This document shows, piece by piece, positions 54,291 through 64,000 of a stretch of 64,000 nt of DNA (its first letter is position 1; every line of letters begins with the position of its first letter). Under the pieces are notes generated by a model. That model was not told where the DNA came from. It saw nothing but the letters and a program-made list of their open reading frames with translations, and searched no databases. This stretch comes from Notolepis coatsorum. Its lineage: Eukaryota > Chordata > Actinopteri > Aulopiformes > Paralepididae. The stretch covers positions 153,018,103-153,082,102 of the forward strand of contig OZ020585.1 of assembly GCA_963971535.1 (NCBI GenBank), in the 5' to 3' direction. The position numbers were made by a program, and so were the translations under genes.

Positions 54291-54660
54291 TCTAATATCG
54301 CAATCTGGTTGGCTGCTGTTGAAAAGCTAAAAGAGCGCATATACATTTTGATTATTGAATAAGATATTATGTATGTAACTCACGTCGAGATCCTGGGGTG
54401 AGCGGGGGGGGGGGGGGGGGGCGGCGAGCGAGTGTCCGAGTGTCCATGTATATTGGTTTTTCTTTTTTTTTGTGTTTTTTTTTATATTTGGTTATGTATA
54501 TGTTTTGGGCCCCTCTGGCTGTGGGTGTGATGGTCGCGGGCTCGGGGTGGGGGGGGCCCTGGTTCGGGGCCTCGGCGAGTCGTGGTGTTAGAGAGGCATG
54601 ATGCTTTAACTCGCGGGGGCACCAGACTCGCAGAAAGAAAAAAGCCGAAATCCCAAACGA
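54291..54660 (+). other. L1 3' UTR with poly-G tract
   Basis: Follows ORF2 directly. A run of about 20 G lies at 54401-54421, then other G-rich patches to 54560. G-tracts are common in L1 3' UTRs. The exact end is not clear; no poly(A) tail is seen. Confidence 0.55.
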
Positions 54661-55330
54661 TATTTTAAATTGGTAGAACAAACAACCACTCAAATTATAG
54701 CCAAACCCTGTGCGCACACAATGGTGTTTGTCGGTTGATGATTTGTTGGAGAAAAGGTGTCTGTGTTTTTCATTCAAACAGCTATTCCCCTTAACTCAAT
54801 CAGTGCCAGACCCGAGGATAGTCGGGTTATCTCGCCGACCGTTTAGCGCCAGACCAGAGTATGGTCGGGTTTTCATCGTTATTTCTTTTATTCGATATTT
54901 CCATTCATTGCAGGCACACGGACTCGGGGTTAACATGGGGAATCATCCTGAGAATGCCAAAGTGCAATACCGGCCGCATCCTCCCCGGTGGCAGTATCGA
55001 GCACCCTTTGAAACCTTATATCTTGGTCTGTGCAATGATCAAATGTCTCCGGGCACACTTTTTTTTGTCAGGCGAGGTGAGTGGGTATCCCGATCGCATT
55101 GAGAAGCGTCAAATGCTCCCGATGCATCTGTTGTGGTGGATTATGTTGGCGACACAATGGAAACCAATACTTGGACTCACGATCAGACAATTGGAATATT
55201 CTTTTTGGGGTACCTCCTAGTGAAGGTAAGGACTAAATTATATCAATCCTGCTTTGATCCAACCATGATTTCACCTCGATCGCAACGTGTGTATGTAACG
55301 TTACTCCACAACATATGCCGTTGGTGATGA
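54661..55330. other. Unassigned; repeated AGACC...GTCGGGTT motif
   Basis: GTGCCAGACCCGAGGATAGT and GCGCCAGACCAGAGTATGGT, each followed by CGGGTT, lie 63 bp apart (54802 and 54845). The segment begins at CCCCTTAACTCAATC, TTAA-like as in the other MITEs. A short stretch AGTGCAATACCGGCC is shared with 5260-5274. The 118-130-codon frames here show no domain. Confidence 0.4.
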
Positions 55331-55907
55331 TCAAAGCATCAAAAAACGATCCCCCCCCCCTTTCATGCATTCATGATGAAACATAATACCTATTATATAC
55401 ATTTGATTTGGAAATAGTAGCGTGTCTAGGTGAGAAACGGCAACGCTTTTAGTGAAATTCACGTTTTGCTGCATATCATCGTTTTCTGGGATTATTATTA
55501 TTATTATTATATTAGACAGGATCACTCTAAAACTATACTTATATTCACCACGGTATAACACGCAAATGTATTGATGAAAAAATTTATTCGTTGTCACATA
55601 TTGAACGATAGATAGTTGATGTCAAATGGGCCATAGTATTGTATCCATAGCTATAATATAGAATATGGGGCATTCTACCGAATTAGTTCAAAGTGCTGTC
55701 CCACAACAAGAAAAACTATTTAACATAACAATTAAGTATTCAGACATAGATATTTACTAAGAATATGTTATGATCTATTTAAACCCAAGGCATTAAATTA
55801 TATTGTGATGAGCTAAATATATACAAAATCATCATTTATAGGGTACTTTCTATTGGGAAGTAGCTGTCCCAAACCCTGACATGTAAATTTCAATGTATGT
55901 AAATAAC
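55331..55907. other. Unassigned AT-rich sequence
   Basis: Short C-run (55350-55361) and ATT repeat (55493-55513). No gene seen. Confidence 0.4.
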
Positions 55908-55912
55908 ACTTA
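55908..55912. repeat. Copia target duplication (ACTTA), left
   Basis: ACTTA directly before the 5' LTR and again at 60735-60739 after the 3' LTR. Confidence 0.9.
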
Positions 55913-56154
55913 TGTTGACTATAATGAGTGTGCTCTCCTGTCATCCATTCAGAGTGATTGACTGATTGACACCAGCTGAGTGATGGACTCATTAATACCA
56001 GCTGAGTGTGTGTATATAAGAGCGACCTTCACAAATAAAAATGTTGCTTCCTTGATACACGAATCCTGTCTCACAGCGTTTTATTCCTTCTCTCTATATA
56101 CTGTATAGTCCAGGTTATGATGTCTAGCCAATACGCAATATCCGACATTCAACA
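55913..56154 (+). mobile_element. Copia 5' LTR
   Basis: 242 bp with a TATA box (TATATAAG, 56013-56020) and a poly(A) signal (AATAAA, 56034-56039) close together, so the repeated R segment must be short. It contains a doubled motif ACCAGCTGAGTG (about 55970 and 55998). Confidence 0.95.
56013..56020 (+). promoter_or_regulatory. TATA box of the Copia LTR
   Basis: TATATAAG in the right place for Pol II initiation about 25-30 bp downstream, inside the LTR and identical in the 3' LTR. Confidence 0.75.
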
Positions 56155-56168
56155 GGTTATGGGCCCAG
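56155..56168 (+). promoter_or_regulatory. Primer binding site, initiator tRNA-Met half-molecule type
   Basis: GGTTATGGGCCCAG directly follows the 5' LTR. It is complementary to the anticodon stem-loop region of vertebrate initiator tRNA-Met (contains CCCATAAC). Priming from an internally cut tRNA-iMet is known in Copia elements. Confidence 0.85.
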
Positions 56169-56180
56169 AGCGCTAGAATC

Positions 56181-58862
56181 ATGACGACCAGACAATCGGA
56201 AGGGAATTCGCGTTGGTCTCGTCTAGCGTTTGACGGAGATGAACAAAAGTATGAACTGTGGGAGACTAAGTTCATGGGCCATCTCCGGCTACAGAGACTA
56301 AAGGACACTCTCGAAACAGATCTCCCTGACGAGGCGTCTGCTGTCGAGTTGAGAGAAGATGGTGAGAAAAACGCATTGATATACGCAGAGCTCATCCAGT
56401 TTCTGGACGATAAGAGTTTATCGCTGGTAATGCGAGAAGCGTCTGATGATGGACGGAAAGCCATCGGAATATTGCGCAATTATTATGCGGGTTCAGGGAA
56501 GCCAAGGATTATCAGTCTCTATATAGAGCTGACTACACTGCACAAGTCTAGCAGTGAAACGGTGACTGACTATGTAATTCGGGCAGAAAGGGCAATAACT
56601 GCACTGAGAAACGCAAATGAGATTTTGAGTGATAGTCTACTCGTGGCTATGGTATTAAAAGGACTGCCCGAGGCATTTAAACCCTTTGCGATACATGTCA
56701 CACAGAGTGATGAGACTATAGTGTTTTCTGAGTTTAAGACTAAGCTCAGGAGTTTTGAGGACACTGAGAAAATGCACGTTACCACATCGGATGACAATGT
56801 TATGCGAGCCCAAGCCCTGTCTGACCGGGGTGCACAGAATGCCCAGAGCGCGCACATTCAGAGCGCACAGCGTACAGACATTATATGCTACAGATGTGGC
56901 CAAAGTGGGCATATGAGAAGGACCTGTCGACGCAAGCTGTGGTGTCACCACTGTAAAAGCTCCACACATCAAGGGGCGACCTGCAGACGGAGACCGGAGC
57001 AGAACGATGCGCGAGGCATGTCTGTGCAAGTGAGTTGTCATGACAACAACACATATGCGTTTCTGACGAGGGAAGGCGATCCAGGACGCGGTGTTAAGAA
57101 GAAGGGCCTGATGGTGGACACCGGTGCGACTGCGCATATAATCACCGACCTGGCCAAGTTCAAGGTATTCGATGACGGATTCCAGGCCGAGTCTCACTGT
57201 ATGGAGTTGGCTGACGGCACGAGGAGCAACGGGGTCGCAGAGCGCAGAGGGGACGCGGAGGTGTGCTTGATTGACAGCAGAGGCAGGCGACTGACTACAA
57301 CACTGAGAGGGGCGCTGTACATCCCCTCATTCCCGCAGAACATCTTCTCTGTGAGAGCAGCCACCACTGGTACTGGAGCCACTGTGATCTTCAGACAAGG
57401 AGAAGACATCCTACAGCACAGAGACAGTACTGAATTTCACATCCATGAGCATAATAGGCTGTATTATTTGCCCATGGTGGATGACCAATGTGATCAGAGC
57501 AAGGGCTGTTTTGATATACAGACATGGCATGAAATTCTAGGACACTGCAATTATGCTGATGTTGAGAAACTCCAGCCTATTGTTGATGGTATGACTATTA
57601 AAGGGAAAATTGACAAGTCTAAACTGAACTGTGAAGTGTGCACTCAGGGAAAGTTTGTACAAAGCTTCAACAGGAAGCCTGATGTGAGAGCCAAAAAGGT
57701 TCTAGAGTTGGTGCACACAGACCTAGCAGGTCCTATTGACCCAGTGTCCATAGATGGGCATAGATTTACACTTTTGTTTACTGACGACTACTCAAATACT
57801 GTGTTTATCTATCATCTGAAGCATAAGAGTGATACTGTGCAAGCAACAGAGCAGTTCATAGCTGACACCGCCTCATATGGGAGGATCAGACGCATCCGGT
57901 CTGATAATGGTACAGAATACACTGGTAAAGAGTACCAAGGGCTACTGAGGAAAAATGGTATAAAGCATGAGACGTCATCACCATATTCGCCACATCAGAA
58001 TGGTACTGCAGAACGCCAGTTTAGGACTCTTTTCGACATGGCTAGATGCATGCTATTAGAGAGCAAGCTCCCAAAAGCATTATGGCCTTATGCATTACAG
58101 ACTGCAGCTCAAGTAAGGAATAGATGTTTTAACAATCGCACTAAACAGACACCTCACATGCTGCTGACAGGGAAACGTCCTAATATGTCTAGGATGCAGA
58201 AGTTTGGAACTCTGTGTTATGCCTACAGACAGCACAAGAAAAAGTTAGACCCTAGGAGTGAGAAGGGCTTCTTTGTCGGGCATGACAAGAAGAGCCCAGC
58301 TTACCTGGTTTTCTACCCCGACAGTGGAAAGGTGAGGAAGCACAGGCTGGTCAAATTTATGCCAAAAACAGTAGGTGAGCAGCAGACACAGACTGAGATA
58401 TCCATAGATGATGAGGATTTTGGTGGGCCACTTAGGGCTAGCACAAGCAAACAAATGGATGCTAGTCCAGAGACTGCTAAACAGCAGATTCCTGTGACCA
58501 GGCCAGAGAACAGCCAGGATCAGGCTAGAGAGGAACAGGAGGTCAAACAGGAGTCTCCACGCTATCCTTCTAGGGACCGGAAGAAGCCAGATTATTTTGG
58601 TGATAGTGTATATGAAGTAAGTCAACCCCAGACACAGGTTAATGTTGATTATTGTTACAAAATGTTGTGTAACATACCTTTAACTTACAGTGATGCAGTG
58701 AAGTCACCCGAATCAAAGGAATGGGTCAGTGCCATGGAGGATGAAATGCAATCACTGAGAGAGAACGGTACATTTACTTTGACCAACTTGCCACAGGGCA
58801 AAGTTGCAGTGGGGGGGTCGATGGGTGTATGCTATCAAGAAAAATGCAGATGGTACAGATAA
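56181..58862 (+). CDS. Copia gag-protease-integrase polyprotein (5' part of gag-pol)
   Basis: 893 codons from ATG 56181, 27 bp after the 5' LTR. Residues 1-230 form the capsid-type Gag (LAFDGDEQKYELWETKFMGH near the start). A CCHC knuckle CYRCGQSGHMRRTC lies at about 236-249. The protease motif LMVDTGATAHII is at about 310. The integrase has the HHCC zinc site (WHEILGHCNYADVEKL, CEVCTQGK, about 448-490) and the DDE core: VHTDLAGP (about D514), RIRSDNGTEYTG (about D575), HQNGTAERQFRT (about E611). The tail carries an acidic linker and the start of RT (YSDAVKSPESKEWVSAMEDE). After a G7 run (58811-58817) the frame shifts and stops. Upstream of that, no stop or shift is seen. Confidence 0.94.
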   Translation: MTTRQSEGNSRWSRLAFDGDEQKYELWETKFMGHLRLQRLKDTLETDLPDEASAVELREDGEKNALIYAELIQFLDDKSLSLVMREASDDGRKAIGILRNYYAGSGKPRIISLYIELTTLHKSSSETVTDYVIRAERAITALRNANEILSDSLLVAMVLKGLPEAFKPFAIHVTQSDETIVFSEFKTKLRSFEDTEKMHVTTSDDNVMRAQALSDRGAQNAQSAHIQSAQRTDIICYRCGQSGHMRRTCRRKLWCHHCKSSTHQGATCRRRPEQNDARGMSVQVSCHDNNTYAFLTREGDPGRGVKKKGLMVDTGATAHIITDLAKFKVFDDGFQAESHCMELADGTRSNGVAERRGDAEVCLIDSRGRRLTTTLRGALYIPSFPQNIFSVRAATTGTGATVIFRQGEDILQHRDSTEFHIHEHNRLYYLPMVDDQCDQSKGCFDIQTWHEILGHCNYADVEKLQPIVDGMTIKGKIDKSKLNCEVCTQGKFVQSFNRKPDVRAKKVLELVHTDLAGPIDPVSIDGHRFTLLFTDDYSNTVFIYHLKHKSDTVQATEQFIADTASYGRIRRIRSDNGTEYTGKEYQGLLRKNGIKHETSSPYSPHQNGTAERQFRTLFDMARCMLLESKLPKALWPYALQTAAQVRNRCFNNRTKQTPHMLLTGKRPNMSRMQKFGTLCYAYRQHKKKLDPRSEKGFFVGHDKKSPAYLVFYPDSGKVRKHRLVKFMPKTVGEQQTQTEISIDDEDFGGPLRASTSKQMDASPETAKQQIPVTRPENSQDQAREEQEVKQESPRYPSRDRKKPDYFGDSVYEVSQPQTQVNVDYCYKMLCNIPLTYSDAVKSPESKEWVSAMEDEMQSLRENGTFTLTNLPQGKVAVGGSMGVCYQEKCRWYR

Positions 58863-60228
58863 ATACAAGGCACAATATGTTGCTAAAGGCTACAGTCAGA
58901 AAAGGGGTGTTGACTATGGAGAGACTTTTTCTCCCACAGCCGACCTGACAAGTATCAGAGTATTGATGCAGAAAGCTGCACAAGAAAATTTGATTTTAAA
59001 TCAGATGGACGTTAAAACTGCCTACCTACATGCACCGATAGATTATGAGATATACATGGAACAGCCAGAGGGTTATGAACAGACATCTGGCACAGAGACA
59101 TTGGTGTGTAAACTAGAGAAGTCACTGTATGGTCTAAAACAGTCTGGCCGGAATTGGAACAACATGTTACATGACTATCTAATTGTGAATGAATTTGTGC
59201 AAAACCCTGCTGATCACTGTGTATATACAAGAGAAGCTGAGCATGAGAAGGTAATCATGATTATATGGGTTGATGATTTGGTTCTTGCAGCCAGTAATGA
59301 GAATGCAATGAAGGCTGTAAAAGAGATGCTCACAAAGAAATTTCAGATGAAGGATATGGGCAGATTGACACACTTCCTAGGAATCGACTTTGAACAGTGC
59401 GATGGATGTGTGACAATGTCACAGAAACAATGTGTAAAGAACATGCTAGAGAGGTTTGACATGCAGGACTGTAAACCCAGATCAACACCATGTGAGCGGG
59501 CACTCGATTACACTGAAGGGGCAGGAATAATGAACAATGTCACCCGGTACAGAGAGGTGGTCGGTAGCCTAATCTATCTTACTATGTGTACTAGGCCAGA
59601 TCTGTGTTTCATAGTGAGTAAACTGTCTCAGTATTTTAACAAACCAACTGAGGAACATTGGGCTACTGTCAAACATGTATTGAGGTTCTTAAAGGGCACC
59701 AGTGATAAAATGTTGTGTTACAAGAAGTGTAATTCTGATTTGAGGTTACAGGCTTACAGTGATGCGGACTGGGCAGCAGATGTCACAGACCGACGCAGCA
59801 CAACAGGGTACTGTGTTAGTCTACATGAGACTGGTCCATTGGTCTCATGGAAGACCAAAAAGCAACAGACGGTGGCATTGTCCACATGTGAAGCAGAGTA
59901 CATGGCACTAGCTGCAACCACCCAAGAGTGTTTACACCTGGTACAACTGCTGACACATATGGATGCATGTAAGTATGCACCACCCATTGTCCATGAGGAC
60001 AATCAGGGAACCATAGCATTAGCTAAGAACCCAGTCCGCAGACAAAGATGCAAACACATAGACATAAAGTACCATTTTATCAGATCTACAGTACTAAATG
60101 GACAGATCTGTTTGCGATACTGTCCCACAGATCAAATGGTGGCTGATGTATTTACCAAACCAGCAACTAAGGACAAACTAAATAGGTTCTCAAAGGTTAT
60201 GTTTGGGAGAGAAACCACATCAGTGTGA
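58804..60228 (+). CDS. Copia reverse transcriptase-RNase H (3' part of gag-pol)
   Basis: 474 codons in the +1-shifted frame; it has no start of its own and would normally be joined to the upstream frame. RT motifs: KAQYVAKGYSQKRGVDYGET, FSPTADLTSIRVLM, QMDVKTAYLHAPIDYEIYM (first Asp), SLYGLKQSGRNWN, MIIWVDDLVLAAS (VDD box, here WVDD), and MKDMGRLTHFLGIDFE. Linker: VGSLIYLTMCTRPDLCFIVS. RNase H: AYSDADWAADVTDRRSTTGY, LSTCEAEYMALAATTQE (catalytic Glu), EDNQGTIALAKNP (Asp) and KHIDIKYHFIR (His). It ends at TGA 60226-60228. All catalytic residues are present. The single-base difference in the G-run could be a real mutation or an assembly error. Confidence 0.94.
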   Translation: MQWGGRWVYAIKKNADGTDKYKAQYVAKGYSQKRGVDYGETFSPTADLTSIRVLMQKAAQENLILNQMDVKTAYLHAPIDYEIYMEQPEGYEQTSGTETLVCKLEKSLYGLKQSGRNWNNMLHDYLIVNEFVQNPADHCVYTREAEHEKVIMIIWVDDLVLAASNENAMKAVKEMLTKKFQMKDMGRLTHFLGIDFEQCDGCVTMSQKQCVKNMLERFDMQDCKPRSTPCERALDYTEGAGIMNNVTRYREVVGSLIYLTMCTRPDLCFIVSKLSQYFNKPTEEHWATVKHVLRFLKGTSDKMLCYKKCNSDLRLQAYSDADWAADVTDRRSTTGYCVSLHETGPLVSWKTKKQQTVALSTCEAEYMALAATTQECLHLVQLLTHMDACKYAPPIVHEDNQGTIALAKNPVRRQRCKHIDIKYHFIRSTVLNGQICLRYCPTDQMVADVFTKPATKDKLNRFSKVMFGRETTSV

Positions 60229-60492
60229 GCAGTGACCAAGTGGTCACATTTTTTGTTTTTCTTGTTTATTTCAAAAGTTATAAAACAGTGCCAGTGAAAA
60301 AACGGACTGTGTAAATAATGAAATCTAATGATTTATGTTCTTGTTTCACTCAGGAGAGGAACCATATCAATGACAGCCTTCGTTTGTTTAATGGAATGTA
60401 AAAGTGTTACAATAACTGATTGTTATTAAATTGTTTTTGTTATTATTTTTCCTTCTCCAGTTTAGATAAGTCAGTAGGATAGCAAGTGGGGG
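60229..60492 (+). other. Copia 3' untranslated region with polypurine tract
   Basis: Non-coding; ends in AGGATAGCAAGTGGGGG at 60476-60492, the purine tract directly before the 3' LTR that primes plus-strand synthesis. Confidence 0.85.
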
Positions 60493-60734
60493 TGTTGACT
60501 ATAATGAGTGTGCTCTCCCGTCATCCATTCAGAGTGATTGACTGATTGACACCAGCTGAGTGATGGACTCATTAATACCAGCTGAGTGTGTGTATATAAG
60601 AGCGACCTTCACAAATAAAAATGTTGCTTCCTTGATACACGAATCCTGTCTCACAGCGTTTTATTCCTTCTCTCTATATACTGTATAGTCCAGGTTATGA
60701 TGTCTAGCCAATACGCAATATCCGACATTCAACA
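60493..60734 (+). mobile_element. Copia 3' LTR
   Basis: Identical to the 5' LTR except one T-to-C difference (CTCCTGTC against CTCCCGTC). Followed by ACTTA. Confidence 0.95.
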
Positions 60735-60951
60735 ACTTACATTTTTTTTTAGATTTAGTTCAATGGTGTAATTTCCAGTGTTGGGCAAGTTACTTTTAAA
60801 AAGTAACTAGTTACAGTTACTAGTTACTTCTTCCAAAAAGTTACTAAATTACTTACTCAGTTACAAATTATAAAAGTAACTAGTTACTTCAGAAAGTAAC
60901 TATTGCATTACTTTCAAGATGTATTTAAATTTTTTTTACATAAACAACATA

Positions 60952-61198
60952 CCGCTGCTGTCGGGACAAAACCTCATAACTCCAAAAACCCAACTTTTCA
61001 GCAGATGAAAAAAAACGAACACAGATTTGAGGGTGAATAGAGTTAGGAGGTTTAGACAGATGATCGGTTTAATGCTTTCCCATTGTTTAAACTTTGTAAA
61101 ACCCACACACACATATGGAGGATGATCTACGGAGTTGATTTATATAAAAAAAAATATAAAAAAAATGGAGTTATGAGGTTTTGTCCCGACAGCAGCGA
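60952..61198. mobile_element. 247-bp MITE with TA duplication (Tc1/mariner-like)
   Basis: Inverted ends of over 30 bp: CCGCTGCTGTCGGGACAAAA (with CCTCATAACTCC following) and its complement at about 61165-61198. TA on both sides (60950-60951 and 61199-61200). No ORF. A TA duplication is by itself weak evidence in AT-rich DNA, but the long TIRs are clear. Confidence 0.75.
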
Positions 61199-61430
61199 TA
61201 CACAAATCTAAACTATTTTAATGTTGCTGTGGGACAAAGTGAGACTAGCCTCCAATCAAATGCCATGTATGTAGATATTAGAACTATGTTTATATAGTGG
61301 ATCATACAAATACAAACACAATAGATGTTTTGGAACTTTTGATATGTATTGCCCCTCAACAGGCCACAACTGGGCAACATTAAATTATGCTTGTTAAGCA
61401 CTATACCAAAAATAAATAACAAATATATAC

Positions 61431-61600
61431 TGATTGATTGAACATTTTAATTAACAGATTGCAGAATGGGTACAATACAGTACGGCTTAATACACACAAT
61501 TGTTAAGGGGATGCAGACCAGAGAGACTTTCGTCTTGTTTACATCAGGGTCCCCCATTTTCAATTCATGACATTTATGACATACACAACATACAGATATA
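61431..61600 (-). pseudogene. LINE-Y 3' tail (minus)
   Basis: TGATTGATTGAACATTTTAA, then GATTGCAGAATGGGTACAAT and CCCCCATTTTCAATTCATGA: complement of the LINE-Y 3' end. Confidence 0.88.
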
Positions 61601-61662
61601 AGAATCTAATCTAATCATCTAAACTAATCTAATCATGACATTTAAGACATGCATGACATACA

Positions 61663-61989
<327 letters not shown>

Positions 61990-62599
61990 CACCTGAAGAC
62001 TGTTCTATTAAACCAGGAAGTGCAGCACTATGTTGATAAGGCTGTCAGCAGTAGAGCCACTACTGCAGTGCCCTGTGCTGCAACACAACAATAGTGGACA
62101 CGCTGTCTCACGCTGACTGCTAGCTTGTGTTGTTCGTTGGATTCGTTTTGGATTATTTGGGCTCAAAACGTAAACTACACGGACCCACGGTCTCACGCTG
62201 ACTGAGTCGCTCGTGTTGTGGCTGTGTGTCAGACTCTGGAGGCACCCGCCCACCTCTACCTCTGATTGGCTTACCATGACATTTTACTCAACCTCAGCCA
62301 ATCGTCAGCATGTATGCGCTTGTCTCGCGCACTGCCCACTAATCAGGAAGATCTGTCTGATGAAAGAAACAGGTTCAATCATAGTAACACGCCGCATTTT
62401 TTGGCAGTAACGGTAACGGCGTTATTAAGATTGGAAGAGTAATCTAAGCCGTTAGTAACGCCGTTACTTATAACACCGTTATTCCCATCACTGGTCATTT
62501 CAAAGATCTTCATGATTAAGTTTAAACAGAAGATTTATTGTGAGTTTAATTTTTTTATTAAAAAACTATACTCAAAAAACCTGTCAGGAAGCTACCACC

Positions 62600-62775
62600 T
62601 TATATCGCAATGATGCTGGATTGGAACTTTGGACCTTTCGCTCAAATGACTGGCTGATGCTTAAGATCCCCGAGCAGCACAGTCTGCATTTGGTAAGTCA
62701 GTCTTTAGTTTTAGTGTCCCAACTTCTTGGAATGATCTTCAACACACGCTAAAATCAGTTCTCTTCTGACCTATG
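62600..62775 (+). pseudogene. LINE ORF2 C-terminal fragment
   Basis: Encodes NDAGLELWTFRSNDWLMLKI and, after a small frame change, FGKSVFSFSVPTSWNDLQHT, the C-terminal signature (FxxSxPxxWNxLQ) of many fish LINE RT proteins. May belong to the same family as the RT scrap at 39030. No RT core here. Confidence 0.6.
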
Positions 62776-64000
62776 GACAATTAAAAAACCACGATCACAA
62801 ACCTCCCTGCTTCAATACATAATTATTTTAACTGATTTTCTTTATTTTTAATGTGTTCTACTGATTTGTTTGTATGTGTTTATATTCATCAACATAATTT
62901 TAAATTAGGGTAACCTCAATGATCCTTTGAGTGTAAAATTTTAAGGAAAATATTGTAATGAATTCCCCAGGGCTCCCCTTGAATCAGTAATGAGAATCTG
63001 GAAGTAGGGAATGTAGCCACCCATATTATGCGAAATGAATAGCAAGCGCATTTTTCCATTATGACAAAATGCCCCCTTCTTGATGCGGAGCGAGCAGTGC
63101 CTCTGTGATGAGTTGTTGCTTGTTCTTTGCTGCAACATGGGTTACTAAACAGGTGTTTACCATGATCGTGCGTAACTGAATTATTAATGGCGTTGGCAGA
63201 CATTGAGTATTGAGTATTATTATGGTACTGTTAGTTCATTTGTGTTGTAATACTAAATATGGATGCTGAAATTGTTTTTAAATAATAATTATAAATATAT
63301 ATATATATATTATATCCTCACTTTTATAATTTTTATTTTATACACGTTTACAAATTAAACATAGTTGTTAACACATTAACATTGATAGCCCTCATACATG
63401 ATGATACTATTTGATATGAGTGTATTATTTTGACACTCAAAAGTTTGTGTGCAACCCTGATTTATGCTGTCGTCGGTGCATAATGTTCAACAATACCTTT
63501 CTTAAAATCCAGCTGTAATTTCTGCCTTCTGGGTATCAGTACTCGTCAAACAATCCCTATTGCATACCTCTGTTCGGCTCTGACAGGGTTGAGCTTCACT
63601 ACTGGATACAATGGTCTACGTTTGGTGGCCATGTGTACAACAGAAAACAATATACCATCCAATAAGTTCCACTTGCACTCGTCATTAGATCTCCAGTGCT
63701 CCTTCCACCAAATCCCCTAATGGCTTCCTGCTTGGGACATGTGCTCCACAAATTGGTTCTTCTGAATGATTAACGAGCATACGATTGAATACGGGGGGCA
63801 TCCATGATGATGCAGACTGTGTGTTTGTGCACGTACACGTACAGTACACTACAAAACTTGAAGTCCTTAAAATGTCTTTAATTTCCCCTTAATTTGCCCC
63901 TGAAAACATGCAATACCCCTTAAAAAAAGAATAAGGCCACTTAATTTTTTAACTGGACCCCTTAATTTCACCTTAATTCCACCCCATGGGTATAGAATCC
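62776..64000. other. Unassigned sequence
   Basis: A short TA tract lies at 63295-63315. The minus-strand frame 62916-63203 (95 codons) has no recognisable domain or supporting signals. Nothing else stands out. Confidence 0.4.

Larger units (their letters stand above)
55913..60734 (+). mobile_element. Copia (Ty1-type) LTR retrotransposon, near intact
   Basis: 4822 bp: two 242-bp LTRs (TGTTGACTATA...GACATTCAACA) differing at one base (T at 55939, C at 60519), 5-bp duplication ACTTA, primer binding site for half of initiator tRNA-Met, one long gag-pol frame with a single frameshift, and a polypurine tract. Domain order gag, protease, integrase, RT, RNase H is the Copia order, with integrase before RT. 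The near-identical LTRs show a recent insertion. Confidence 0.96.

Noticed and set aside
62916-63203. 95-codon minus-strand frame as a host gene
   Set aside because: No domain, no splice signals that make sense, and length within chance expectation.

Overview
The window looks like an intergenic or intronic stretch of a teleost fish genome. It holds L2, Rex1-like, L1 and other Jockey-type LINEs, a DIRS element, Ty3/gypsy-like and Copia LTR elements, a tRNA-derived SINE, hAT, piggyBac-type and Harbinger-like DNA elements, and many CA, GT, GA and TA microsatellites. I found no convincing host protein-coding gene, rRNA, functional tRNA gene or CRISPR array. Almost every coding stretch is transposon-derived and most are broken. 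Family names rest on motifs and boundaries read by eye, not on database searches.

Layout. 1-5.1 kb: a reverse-transcriptase scrap, a candidate solo LTR, and 3' ends of an L2 and a Rex1-like LINE (both minus). 5.6-7.8 kb: a decayed DIRS element on the minus strand (RT, RNase H, tyrosine recombinase); 9.9-12.3 kb may be its upstream part. 8.2-9.1 kb: a duplicated CA minisatellite block. 13.25-13.75 kb: a TTAA-flanked MITE. 13.9-15.3 kb: a minus-strand Rex1-like LINE split by a full-length tRNA-derived SINE with a 14-bp target duplication.

16.1-28.8 kb: one LTR retrotransposon with matching 5-bp target duplications (ATCTT). It has become a landing pad: its 5' LTR carries a 3.2-kb TIR element that itself holds a Harbinger-like element, a LINE tail and a 9-bp-TSD MITE. 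A 1.9-kb stretch is tandemly duplicated. Its gag-protease gene is split by a TTAA-flanked MITE and a second 855-bp insert, and a hAT MITE sits before the 3' LTR. It has no recognisable RT or integrase.

29-40.7 kb: unclassified repeats, a 4.06-kb hAT-type unit (33309-37371) enclosing a LINE and another MITE, a 240-bp-arm palindrome (38479-39004), and a 1.47-kb hAT-type unit. 40.9-49.3 kb: an 8.3-kb hAT-bounded unit with 8-bp target duplications, containing a 29-bp minisatellite and a nearly complete L2 LINE. 49.6-54.6 kb: a decayed L1 with ORF1 and the RT part of ORF2. 55.9-60.7 kb: a young Copia element whose two 242-bp LTRs differ at one base. 60.8-62.5 kb: another hAT-type unit with nested MITE, LINE tail and long TA tracts. 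The rest is unassigned.

The elements do not form a pathway. They form a stack of insertions whose order can be read from target-site duplications; the Copia element is probably the youngest large insertion. The most unusual features are the depth of nesting, the long palindrome, and the nearly intact Copia copy.
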